Shown here piece after piece: positions 21,597 to 29,523 of a stretch of DNA of 64,000 nucleotides. The number at the start of each line of letters is the position of its first letter. Position 1 is the stretch's first letter. The stretch lies in contig OZ240668.1 of assembly GCA_965198655.1 (NCBI GenBank), forward strand, positions 2,728,001-2,792,000. The letters are read 5' to 3'. The notes beneath the pieces are model-generated. The model was not told the DNA's origin and did no database searches. It saw only the letters and a program-made list of their open reading frames with translations. A program made the translations under genes and the position numbers. The stretch comes from Lichenicola sp965198655. GTDB taxonomy: Bacteria; Pseudomonadota; Alphaproteobacteria; Acetobacterales; Acetobacteraceae.

Positions 21597-23348
21597 GTGG
21601 ATAAAGACCAAGCATTGTTCGTCCCCGCCTATCCTTACGACGAAGATAGCGAAGTGGGCATGTTCAGCCGCTTCGAGCCGAGCACACGGACTTTGCCGGC
21701 GGGTTTCCAGGTAGAGCCTCGCTTCATGCCGCTGCCGGTGGACGTCGTGCTGGAGAAGGACGTCGCCGTCACGCTGCGCGACGGGGTCAAGATCTACGTG
21801 GACGTGTTTCGTCCAGCCGGAACCGAGAAGGTGCCCGTGATCGTCGCGTGGAGCCCCTACGGCAAAAGCCGCGGCACCGCCCCGAGATACATACAGCTCT
21901 TCGAACTGCTGGGCATGGATACCGCTCAGGTATCGGGCTTGATGAAGTTCGAAGGTCCTGATCCGGCGTTCTGGTGTGCCCACGGCTACGCCGTCTGCAA
22001 TCCGGATCCGCGTGGCTCCTTCAACTCGGAAGGTGACATACGCGTATGGAGCCGTGCCGAAGGCGAGGACTATCACGATCTCATCGAGTGGCTCGGCGTG
22101 CAGGACTGGTGCACCGGCAAGGTCGGCACCACCGGAAACTCATACCTGGCCATCTCGCAATGGTTCGCCGCCGCCGAGCAGCCGCCGCATCTCGCGGCAA
22201 TCGCTCCGTGGGAGGGGATGAGCGACATCTACCGCGACCTCGTCATGCGCGGCGGGATCCCCGACCTTCCATTCCCAAGACAGCTCGAACGCAGCTTTGT
22301 CGGCAAGAACCGTCGCCAGGATCTCGTCGGCGAGGCCGAACAATACTCGCTTATGAACGATCTGTGGAAGTCGAGGATCCCGGCGTTCGAGAAAATCACC
22401 GTGCCGGCCTACGTCGTAGCAAGCTACTCCAACTCCATTCACACGCAGGGAACGTTTCGTGGATGGCGCAACATCGCGTCGACGGACAAGTGGCTGCGCA
22501 TCCACAACACGATGGAGTGGCCGGACTATTACGAGGAACCCAACCTTCAGGATCTGCTCGGGTTCTTCGACCGCTACCTGAAGGGCCGCCAGAACGGTTG
22601 GGAAAACACACCGCGCGTACGCTATTCCGTCCTCGATCTCGAGGGAGGTGATCGTATCAATCTGCCGGCAGGCGAGTTTCCGCCTGAAGACGTCCAGCAG
22701 GTCAGATACTACCTGGACGCCAACACGCACACGTTGAGCACCGAGGCTCCTGCGTCTGGCGCCGTGGCCGACTACGACTCACAATCGAAGGAAGGCCAGG
22801 CCAGCTTCATCATTCGGGTTGACTCGCCGACGCAGTTCGTCGGCTATCCCAAGCTTCGCCTGTGGGTCGAGGCGGACGGCTCGGACGACATGGACTTGTT
22901 CGTCTTCCTGCAGAAGCTCAACTCCAAGGATGAGCAGCTCGAGCAGTTCAACGTTCCCAATCACGGCCCGATCATGCAGGATCTCACGCGTCAGGGTGCC
23001 GCGATCCTCAAATACAAGGGTTCCAACGGCCGCCTACGCGTGTCGATGCGGCATCTCGACGAGACGAGCTCGACCGAGACCATACCGGTGCACAGCTTCG
23101 ATCGCGTCGAGAAGCTGGCACCCGGGGAGACCGCCTGTGTGGACATCGACCTGTTTCCGATCGGGCTGGCGTTGAAGCCGGGCGATCAGTTGCGGCTCGT
23201 CATCAGCGGCTATCACCTGCTGGGCGGCGTGATGCCCGGCGCAGAGAATGTTCCGTCCGATAACCGCGGCCGGCACATCATCCATACCGGCGGTCACCTG
23301 TCCTCCTACCTTCAGCTTCCTAGGAAGTCGGCCAGCTACACCTCGTAG
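21597..23348 (+). CDS. CocE/NonD-family hydrolase
   Basis: A 583-residue hydrolase paralogous to the protein at 12051-13727. The core starts EKDVAVTLRDGVKIYVDVFRP. The nucleophile elbow is GNSYLA (Ser182), preceded by NPDPRGSFNSEGD. The C-terminal jelly-roll has SDDMDLFVFLQKLN and ends in GRHIIHTGGHLSSYLQLP. It starts at GTG 21597 with GGGAGG seven bases upstream. It is divergent from the ring-degradation operon and followed by a strong hairpin. An ester- or amide-hydrolysing role feeding the same pathway is inferred from context only. Confidence 0.88.
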   Translation: MDKDQALFVPAYPYDEDSEVGMFSRFEPSTRTLPAGFQVEPRFMPLPVDVVLEKDVAVTLRDGVKIYVDVFRPAGTEKVPVIVAWSPYGKSRGTAPRYIQLFELLGMDTAQVSGLMKFEGPDPAFWCAHGYAVCNPDPRGSFNSEGDIRVWSRAEGEDYHDLIEWLGVQDWCTGKVGTTGNSYLAISQWFAAAEQPPHLAAIAPWEGMSDIYRDLVMRGGIPDLPFPRQLERSFVGKNRRQDLVGEAEQYSLMNDLWKSRIPAFEKITVPAYVVASYSNSIHTQGTFRGWRNIASTDKWLRIHNTMEWPDYYEEPNLQDLLGFFDRYLKGRQNGWENTPRVRYSVLDLEGGDRINLPAGEFPPEDVQQVRYYLDANTHTLSTEAPASGAVADYDSQSKEGQASFIIRVDSPTQFVGYPKLRLWVEADGSDDMDLFVFLQKLNSKDEQLEQFNVPNHGPIMQDLTRQGAAILKYKGSNGRLRVSMRHLDETSSTETIPVHSFDRVEKLAPGETACVDIDLFPIGLALKPGDQLRLVISGYHLLGGVMPGAENVPSDNRGRHIIHTGGHLSSYLQLPRKSASYTS

Positions 23349-23366
23349 GCAGGCTCTACCGCGACT

Positions 23367-23399
23367 CTCCCGTTCGTCCTGCCCGCGGACGATCGGGAG
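23367..23399 (+). terminator. Hairpin downstream of the CocE-type gene
   Basis: A 13-bp stem with one mismatch (CTCCCGTTCGTCC / GGACGATCGGGAG) and a 7-base loop, 19 bases after the stop codon. No T-run follows. Likely a transcription end or RNA-stabilising hairpin. Confidence 0.5.
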
Positions 23400-23553
23400 G
23401 CGGGGGATCCAAACGCGGCTGGGCTGTGGTCGAGCAAGGCTCGGCGCTTCTTCACCGCCTTCGTGCGCCCGAACAAGCTTCCCCTGCCGACCGGCCATCC
23501 CTATCTGGCACCAGGTGCGACGGAAGATTGCGACATCCAAGGCTGAACCGGAG

Positions 23554-23856
23554 GTGCCTGTCATCTGCGTCCTCTGCGATCGCCCTATCCCGTCCAACGC
23601 CAAGTCGTCGCTGCACCACCTGACGCCCAGGCTGAAGGGCGGCACCCACCTCGGCACGGTGCGGCTGCACCAGATCTGCCATTCCGCCATCCACGCTCGC
23701 TACACCGAGGCGGAGATCGCCCGGCACCTGGCCGCCCCGGACACGCTGCGAAACGACCCGGAGCTCGCCCGGTTCGTGGCATGGGTGCGAACCAAGCCGG
23801 ATGACTTCCACGCCCCGACCCGACGGGCCCGGGGCCGGACGGCGAAGTGGAAGTGA
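23554..23856 (+). CDS. Small HNH endonuclease-like protein
   Basis: A 100-residue protein with a compact HNH/zinc-finger layout: CVLCDRPIP, then SSLHHLTPRLKGG and LHQICHSAIHARYTEAE, followed by LARFVAWVRTKPDDFH. The C-x2-C pair and the HH...H-x2-CH set match the small stand-alone HNH proteins widespread in alphaproteobacteria, which probably bind or nick nucleic acid. GTG 23554 gives the usual start (PVICVLCDRPIP) but has no good site; GTG 23515 is in frame and also possible. It lies just outside the left boundary of the genomic island. Confidence 0.7.
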   Translation: MPVICVLCDRPIPSNAKSSLHHLTPRLKGGTHLGTVRLHQICHSAIHARYTEAEIARHLAAPDTLRNDPELARFVAWVRTKPDDFHAPTRRARGRTAKWK

Positions 23857-24016
23857 GGGTTGGCTCTGCCCGACGCCCCACTTCCTCCCCCATCGCGATG
23901 GTCGGACTGGGCCGCGAAACAGCGTTACGGTCGCTCATGTAATGGAGCAGGGCGGAAACGGGGTTGACGCTGTTCCAAGGCAGGAATTGCCGATCAGTCC
24001 AACACCTTGAGTTTCA

Positions 24017-24031
24017 CTGGCGGAGAGGGTG
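24017..24031. repeat. Putative left attachment site (attL) of the island
   Basis: CTGGCGGAGAGGGTG matches CTGGCGGACAGGGTG at 41102-41116 in 14 of 15 bases. The right copy includes the CCA and acceptor end of the tRNA-Ser gene, the usual target of tyrosine integrases. One mismatch and the short length keep this tentative. Confidence 0.5.
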
Positions 24032-24150
24032 TCCGGCCAATGTCTCCCCCGCTGTGCCCCGTTGTGCGTCACATGATTGATATAGCACAATACCTTACCT
24101 GGCGGTAGTCTTGGCTCGGCCCCAGTCTGCGTCGTACAACCCGTGATCGG

Positions 24151-24172
24151 GAATGGGACCGAGATGGGGACC
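24151..24172. repeat. Left copy of the 22-bp island end repeat (possible integrase arm site)
   Basis: This begins GAATGGGACCGAGAT and differs from the copy at 41026-41047 at one base. It lies directly upstream of the integrase gene and contains two GGGACC units seven bases apart, as expected for an arm-type integrase binding site; that role is inferred. Confidence 0.5.
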
Positions 24173-24177
24173 GGATC

Positions 24178-25389
24178 GTGGCGACGCAGAAGCTGACCGC
24201 GCTGAAGGTGAAGCACGCGACTGAGCCGGGGCGCTATGGCGACGGGGACGGTCTCTACCTCCGCGTCCGCGAGAACGGCTCTCGAGCCTGGCTGCTGCGC
24301 TGCAAGGCGCCCGGTGGCAAGACGTATGATCTCGGCCTCGGCAGCGTCGCCGACGTAACGCTTGCCGAGGCCCGGACCGCCGCCGCCGCCGCGCGCCGCA
24401 AGGTCCGATCCGGCGTCGACCCGACGGCTCCACCTGCCGAACCGGTCGAGGTCGAGCCGGCCCGCACCTTCTGCGACGTCGCGGAGGCCTACGTCACCGC
24501 GCAGGAGGTGGGATGGAAGAACCCAGTGCATCGTGCCCAATGGCGATCTACGCTGAAGATCTACGCCTACCCGAGGCTGGGCGACATGCCGGTGTCGGCC
24601 ATCAACACGACGGATGTCCATGCGGTCTTGGCACCGATATGGACCACGAAGACCGAGACGGCCGACCGGCTCCGTGGCCGTATCGAGCGTGTCCTAGCGA
24701 GCGCCAAGGCACTCGGCCTGCGATCTGGCGAGAACCCCGCGGCATGGAAGGAGAACCTCGCGGACCTGCTGCCGCCCGCCGGCAAGTTGAAGAAAGTGAA
24801 GCATCACGGGTCACTGCCTTGGGAGCGTTGCCCGGCTTTCATCGCCTCGCTCGTGGACAGGGATGGCGATGGCGCGCGGGCGCTGTTGCTGACCATACTC
24901 TGCGCCGTTCGGACGAGCGAGACTCTTGGTGCGACATGGCGAGAGTTCGACCTCGCAACGAAGACGTGGACGATCCCCGCCGAGCGAATGAAGACGGAGA
25001 AGATGCACCGGGTGCCGTTGGCTGACGCCGCGATGGCAGTGCTGCTGGCGACGCCTGAAGCTGCGCGCCACCCCGCGGCGCACGTTTTCCACGATGGCGA
25101 CCCGGCGTTACAGCTGTCCAACATGACGATGGCGGCCGTGCTAAAGAGGATGAATGTGGACGACGGCACCGTGCACGGGTTCAGATCCTCCTTCAGGACC
25201 TGGGCCGCGGAATCAGACGGTAGCTACCGCGAGGATGTGGCGGAGGCATGCCTGGCTCACGCAACGAGGAACAAGGTGATCGCGGCCTACCAGCGCGGCG
25301 AACTGTTCGAGCTCAGGAAGGTGATGATGGCGAATTGGGCGCGCTTCCTGCTGCCCGGCGGGCTTCCCAAGACAGGTCGCGCGCCGTGA
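24178..25389 (+). CDS. int: Tyrosine site-specific integrase (DUF4102/P4-type)
   Basis: A 403-residue integrase. Residues 1-90 form the arm-DNA-binding DUF4102 domain (GRYGDGDGLYLRV, then DLGLGSVADVTLAEAR), about 95-200 the core-binding SAM-like domain, and 210-390 the catalytic domain. The catalytic set is visible: Arg245 in CAVRTSE, His333 and Arg336 in VHGFRSSFR, His361 in CLAHAT, and the nucleophile Tyr371 in AAYQRGELF. It starts at GTG 24178, right next to the 22-bp end repeat. It should catalyse insertion into and excision from the tRNA-Ser gene at the far end of the island. The gene looks intact. Confidence 0.92.
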   Translation: MATQKLTALKVKHATEPGRYGDGDGLYLRVRENGSRAWLLRCKAPGGKTYDLGLGSVADVTLAEARTAAAAARRKVRSGVDPTAPPAEPVEVEPARTFCDVAEAYVTAQEVGWKNPVHRAQWRSTLKIYAYPRLGDMPVSAINTTDVHAVLAPIWTTKTETADRLRGRIERVLASAKALGLRSGENPAAWKENLADLLPPAGKLKKVKHHGSLPWERCPAFIASLVDRDGDGARALLLTILCAVRTSETLGATWREFDLATKTWTIPAERMKTEKMHRVPLADAAMAVLLATPEAARHPAAHVFHDGDPALQLSNMTMAAVLKRMNVDDGTVHGFRSSFRTWAAESDGSYREDVAEACLAHATRNKVIAAYQRGELFELRKVMMANWARFLLPGGLPKTGRAP

Positions 25390-25779
25390 CGCTGACGGTG
25401 CCTATCAGCGGGGACTGGCTGATCTCGTCGAGCTCACCCACGAAAAGACTACTCCAGGCGCCACTTCCCAAGGGGGCGCCATGAGGCGGGAGCACGCATG
25501 GAACTAGAAGGGGATGGGATCCGCCATGTCGTTCCAGACGGCTTTCATCGAGGGGCCCACGTTCAGCGCGAACATCGCCGAGAAGGGGTCCGCCCTTTAA
25601 TCGTTATTTTTGTTCAGGCGGGCCCGCAGCGGCAGCAGCTCGGTCCCACCCACGATGGCGCGCCGCCGCAGGCTGCGGACCAGGTCGAAGGAGGGCCACG
25701 AGGACATGTCCATGAGCGGTTCTCCGGTTTCCCGATGTGTCGTTTCGTTGTTGCCGCAGCGGACCGTTTTAGATACGGT
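25390..25779. other. Intergenic stretch with a tiny open frame
   Basis: No supported gene of normal size. A 24-codon frame at 25525-25599 (MSFQTAFIEG...) has an ATG but no recognisable product and may be a gene fragment. An imperfect repeat containing GGCGCC lies near 25460-25482. Confidence 0.4.
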
Positions 25780-26430
25780 GTGAAAATCGCCCGGAGAACG
25801 CCAGTGCTACTGAGAACCACGGCCGCCAGCGGCTGCCTCGCGGCCCTGGCCGCCTGCTCGGTCCGTCCGACGACGGAGGTCCCGAGGCCGTCGGAGATAT
25901 CCCTCCATGACGCGGTCCTCGACGTCGTGGACTCCCTTCAGGCGGGCCACGCGAGATCGCTTGCGGGATATCAGCTCGGGCTGAACGTCTGCACGGTCAC
26001 GATCGTCCTAGACGTGGTCGCTTCCGGGAAGAACGACGGCAAATTGGGACTGTCGGTGGGGACCCCGACGGTTGCCCCCGTGAGCGCCTCCGCCACGGGC
26101 TCATACGAGAGCACGCAGGAAGGATATCGGGGCAACACGATAACGATGGTCCTGGCGTCCCCGGATTGCATTAAGGCCGGAGTGGTCGGCGGCGGCAAGG
26201 CGTCCGCCGACGACCCCACGGACAAATCGGCAGGTGGAGGCGGAACGACAGCCAAGGCACCCATCCACCGGGGGCCAACCCGTCCTGTAAAACCGCCGCC
26301 GCCGACGCAACCCGGTCAGACCGCAGCGCCCGTGAGGTCCCCGGATCAGACACGGGACAGCAACCCCTGTCCGCCCGGCACCGTAAAGGACACCACCCTC
26401 GATTGTCGCCGGGCTCCCGTCACTCAGTAG
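25780..26430 (+). CDS. Lipoprotein of unknown function with a trypco2-like segment and Pro-rich tail
   Basis: A 216-residue protein with a lipoprotein signal: basic start KIARR, a short hydrophobic stretch and the lipobox LAAC, predicting a lipid-anchored Cys. The middle (about residues 35-125: SLHDAVLDVVDSL, VTIVLDVVASGKNDGKLGLSV, SYESTQEGYRGNTITMVL) loosely recalls the trypsin-co-occurring (trypco2) ligand-binding domain of bacterial conflict systems. That is an impression, not a match. A Gly/Lys then Pro-rich tail follows with two cysteines near the end. GTG 25780 gives the best signal peptide; GTG 25804 has a better site (GGAG, seven bases). Role in the island unknown. Confidence 0.5.
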   Translation: MKIARRTPVLLRTTAASGCLAALAACSVRPTTEVPRPSEISLHDAVLDVVDSLQAGHARSLAGYQLGLNVCTVTIVLDVVASGKNDGKLGLSVGTPTVAPVSASATGSYESTQEGYRGNTITMVLASPDCIKAGVVGGGKASADDPTDKSAGGGGTTAKAPIHRGPTRPVKPPPPTQPGQTAAPVRSPDQTRDSNPCPPGTVKDTTLDCRRAPVTQ

Positions 26431-27068
26431 GTGACTGCCTAGTGCAGCGCGCTGCCCGAGAAGCTGGGTCCCAGTCCGACACTGTGATCGTCGTCACCCT
26501 GTAAATCCTCGCGTCGATGACGCCGACCTGGATCAAGACCGCCGGATTGGCCTTGGTAAGCGCCCGCCAGGTAGTGGCGTCCCCCCATTGCGCGGTGACA
26601 TGGAACAGGCTGGTGTCCGCAGGCGATACGGAAATCTGTTTCACGATGCTGTGCCCACGTGGTTCGCTGCTAGGCCCAGGTATGCAGCCGTCTAGTTGGC
26701 GGATGCTGACACGGTCTGGACGGCCAGGGCCCCAGCCGGCGGCGGCGGCGCCGAGGTTCCTCCAGACGGGCTTTCGGCGATCTACGAGAGCGCGGTGTCC
26801 GCCGTCCGCTTCGCGGTGGCCGCCGCCGCGTGGGAGGCAGCAACGCCGGATGCGGGCGGCCGTAGTGAGGCGAGCTTCTCGGAAGGGAGGCGCCAGTGCC
26901 GATGGTGGACGCCACGCCCTGGACGGTACCAAGGTTGCCGGGAAGTCTGTTGACGGCGGCGGCGGCCTGAGCCAGGCCCGCCCTAATCTGCGAGAGCAAG
27001 CTGGGCGAGGAGACCGGCGGCAGCCCTTGTCGACGGCGGCCTGGATGGCCGTGAAGCGGCTTCCAGAC
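26420..27068 (-). pseudogene. Multiply frameshifted phage-tail-like gene remnant
   Basis: Reading the minus strand in three successive frames gives SGSRFTAIQAAVDKG, then SLLSQIRAGLAQAAAAVNRL and GNLGTVQGVASTIGTGASLP, then ASGVAASHAAAATAKRTAD, then VKQISVSPADTSLFHVTAQW and GDATTWRALTKANPA. The pieces fit one continuous protein: an Ala/Gly-rich helical region followed by a LysM-like phage tail/baseplate segment (LFxVAAxxxGDAxxWxxIAxxN). At least two frameshifts and internal stops interrupt it. I read it as the relic of a prophage structural gene; identification is from pattern only. Confidence 0.5.
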
Positions 27069-27253
27069 ATGTCGCCTCCGCGATATGTTTCCGCCGCCGG
27101 GGAGCGGGATTGGGGCATGGAACGTAGACGTGCGCCGGGATGTGATTACGACGCAAAAAGCCCCTTCTCGCACACAGGCCACCCTTCTATGGTTAGGAGC
27201 CTCCATCCGCGGCGCGCGTCAATCCAGGGTGTGCGCGGCACGGAGGGCAGAGC

Positions 27254-28405
27254 TTGGCGGACGAAGGGCCGATATACCTGGACCACCAGGCCCACGCGCC
27301 AATCGATCGGCGCGTGGCGGAAGTCCTCGCTCGCGCCTTCGTCGACTTGGACGCGAATCCGCACTCGACTCACGTCCCTGGTGAGACGGCGCGTAGAGCG
27401 GTCGAGTCGGCCCGATCGCAAGTGGCCTTGTTGATCGGTGCCGAGCCGGCCGAGATCGTTTTCACCTCCGGCGCGACCGAAGCTAACAATCTCGCGTTTG
27501 GGGGCCTACGCGAGCGCCTCAGGGCCATAGATCGGACGCGAGTCCTGGTGTCGGCCGGCGAGCACCCGTCGGTTCTCGCCGCCGCGGCGGCCTTCTTCGA
27601 CGAGGTCGATCATATTCCTCTGACGGCGCAAGGCACTGTCGACCTCGCGGTGCTTGAGCGGCAGCTAAGGGGCGGCATCGGCCTGGTGTCGGTCGCCGCA
27701 GCCAACCACGAGATCGGCACAGTGCAGCCGATCAACGAGGTCTCAAAGCTAGCGCGTGCGGCGGGCGCTTTTGTCCATTCAGACCTTGCTCAGGCAGCAG
27801 GCAAAGTTCCTGTTGACCTGGCCGTGCTCGACCTCGCCAGCGTCTCCTCCCACAAGCTAGGCGGCCCGGTCGGTGTCGGCGCGCTCGCGGTGCGGCGGAC
27901 GCTGCGCCGCCACTTGCGTCCGATACAATTCGGCGGCGGCCAGGAAGCGGGCCTGCGGCCGGGTTCCGTCCCCGTCCCACTCTGCGTTGCCTTTGGCGAG
28001 GCCTGCACTATTGCCATGCGCGACATGCGCAGCGACAGTGCCCGCGTCGCGGCACTGCGCGACCAACTGCTCGTGCGCCTGACTCATGTGGGCGGAGTGG
28101 CCGTCAATGGCGGCGGTGAGCGGCTCCCGGGTAACCTCAATCTTTCCTTTGAGGGGGTAGACGGCGAGGCGCTCGTCCTCCGCCTGCGACCGCAACTCTC
28201 GATCTCGACGGGCTCGGCGTGCAGTTCGACATCGCTCGAGCCTTCTCACGTCCTCGCGGCCATTGGCGTGACCGGAAGGCGCGCCGAGGGTGCCGTGCGG
28301 ATCAGCCTGGGCCGGTCGACAACCGTTGCCGAAGTTGTTGCCGCTGGCGAGGCGATCGCCGCGGCGGTTGCCGCCCTGCGTGCGACGCTAAGGAAAGTTG
28401 CTTGA
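27254..28405 (+). CDS. dndA: Cysteine desulfurase DndA (phosphorothioation sulfur donor)
   Basis: A 383-residue class V aminotransferase-fold cysteine desulfurase. It takes sulfur from L-cysteine as a persulfide and, in Dnd systems, passes it to DndC. Visible residues are the PLP lysine Lys201 in SSHKLGGP, the PLP-stacking His104 in AGEHPSV, SGATEANN at 72-79, and the active-site Cys323 in STGSACSS. The start is TTG 27254 with GGAGG seven bases upstream. It is the first gene of the nine-gene operon and overlaps dndC by four bases (TTGA). Housekeeping IscS/NifS would look similar; the assignment as DndA rests on the fused context with dndC, dndD and dndE. Confidence 0.9.
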   Translation: MADEGPIYLDHQAHAPIDRRVAEVLARAFVDLDANPHSTHVPGETARRAVESARSQVALLIGAEPAEIVFTSGATEANNLAFGGLRERLRAIDRTRVLVSAGEHPSVLAAAAAFFDEVDHIPLTAQGTVDLAVLERQLRGGIGLVSVAAANHEIGTVQPINEVSKLARAAGAFVHSDLAQAAGKVPVDLAVLDLASVSSHKLGGPVGVGALAVRRTLRRHLRPIQFGGGQEAGLRPGSVPVPLCVAFGEACTIAMRDMRSDSARVAALRDQLLVRLTHVGGVAVNGGGERLPGNLNLSFEGVDGEALVLRLRPQLSISTGSACSSTSLEPSHVLAAIGVTGRRAEGAVRISLGRSTTVAEVVAAGEAIAAAVAALRATLRKVA

Positions 28406-29523
28406 ACGTCGTGCCGCACCTATCCGAGCTTGACTTATCGCTGGACAGACGGATTGCCGCGATACTTGTTGACTTGCGGGATGAGTATCTGCAGCCGCAC
28501 GACGCACCATGGATTGTCGGCTTCTCTGGCGGAAAAGACAGTACTCTGCTGGCGCAGCTCGTGTTCGAAATGCTGCTGGCGTTGGCGCCGCGCCACCGCA
28601 CGCGGCCTGTGCACCTGGTTGCCAACGACACGATGGTCGAGTCGCCGATAATCGCCGGCCATCTCAATGCGGTGCTCGCGCGAATCGAGTGCTCGGTCCA
28701 GCCGCTACGCCTGCCAGTAACCGTCGCGAGAACCGTGCCGGAGCCGGACCAGACGTTCTGGGTTAACCTCATCGGACGGGGCTACCCCTCGCCCAGCCGG
28801 ATGTTCCGGTGGTGCACGGACCGGATGAAGATCGCACCCACCGCCCGCTACGTGCGTGAGCAGGTCGACGCAAAGGGACGCGTCATCATGCTACTAGGCG
28901 TGAGGGCAGCCGAGTCCGCGCAGCGCGCGGTGAGCGTCTTTCGCTATCGGAATGCCGGCGAGCGGCTTAACCCGCATAACAGCTTGCAGGGTTGCCTGAT
29001 CTATAAGCCGATCGTCGAACTCACGACCGATGAGGTATGGCAGGTGTTGCTGCAGTCGCCCCCGCCCTGGGGCGGAAGTCACCGCGAGCTCGTAACTATC
29101 TACCGCAATGCCGCTGGCGGCGAGTGCCCGCTCGTGACCGACCGAACAGAGGCGCCTTCGTGTGGGACGAAGTCATCGCGCTTCGGCTGCTGGACGTGCA
29201 CGGTCGTTGAGAAGGACCGCAGCGCCGAGGCCTTCGTCGATGCCGGCTACGGCAACCTGGAGCCGCTGCTCGCTCTACGTGACTGGCTCAAGGAGATCCG
29301 CGAGGATAACGGGCGCAGGTCGCCCCGCCGGCGGAACGGTAGCCTGAACTTCGTCGGCGACGGCCGTCTAATTCCTGGCCCCTTCACGCTCGTGGCACGC
29401 CGCGAGATCCTCGACCGGCTGCTAGAGACGCAGGACGAGGTCGGGTTCGAGCTCATCACCGCCGACGAGATCGAGCGGATCCATCGCCAGTGGGCGACGG
29501 ACGCGGCGGGGGCACAGGCGTGA
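28402..29523 (+). CDS. dndC: DNA sulfur-modification protein DndC (PP-loop, Fe-S)
   Basis: A 373-residue PAPS-reductase-like ATP pyrophosphatase that activates the DNA backbone for sulfur insertion. It has the PP-loop SGGKDST (42-48), then FRWCTDRMKI, with Cys138, and GVRAAESAQRA, both typical of DndC. A cysteine cluster (Cys242, Cys254, Cys263, Cys266 in ECPLV...APSCG...FGCWTC) probably binds an iron-sulfur cluster. It starts at TTG 28402, inside the dndA stop, with AAGGA eight bases upstream. From memory, well-studied DndC proteins are nearer 500 residues, so this copy is short at its C-terminus. Its stop overlaps the next gene (GTGA). Confidence 0.9.
   Translation: MNVVPHLSELDLSLDRRIAAILVDLRDEYLQPHDAPWIVGFSGGKDSTLLAQLVFEMLLALAPRHRTRPVHLVANDTMVESPIIAGHLNAVLARIECSVQPLRLPVTVARTVPEPDQTFWVNLIGRGYPSPSRMFRWCTDRMKIAPTARYVREQVDAKGRVIMLLGVRAAESAQRAVSVFRYRNAGERLNPHNSLQGCLIYKPIVELTTDEVWQVLLQSPPPWGGSHRELVTIYRNAAGGECPLVTDRTEAPSCGTKSSRFGCWTCTVVEKDRSAEAFVDAGYGNLEPLLALRDWLKEIREDNGRRSPRRRNGSLNFVGDGRLIPGPFTLVARREILDRLLETQDEVGFELITADEIERIHRQWATDAAGAQA

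Noticed and set aside
28219..28401. Upstream extension of the dndC frame by 61 codons
   Set aside because: It lies wholly inside dndA, is Arg/Gly-rich in that frame, and the TTG overlapping the dndA stop has a ribosome-binding site.
27254..28405. Housekeeping cysteine desulfurase (IscS/NifS) as the identity of the first operon gene
   Set aside because: No iscU, iscA or suf genes are near; it overlaps dndC and heads the Dnd operon. The fold alone does not separate the two.
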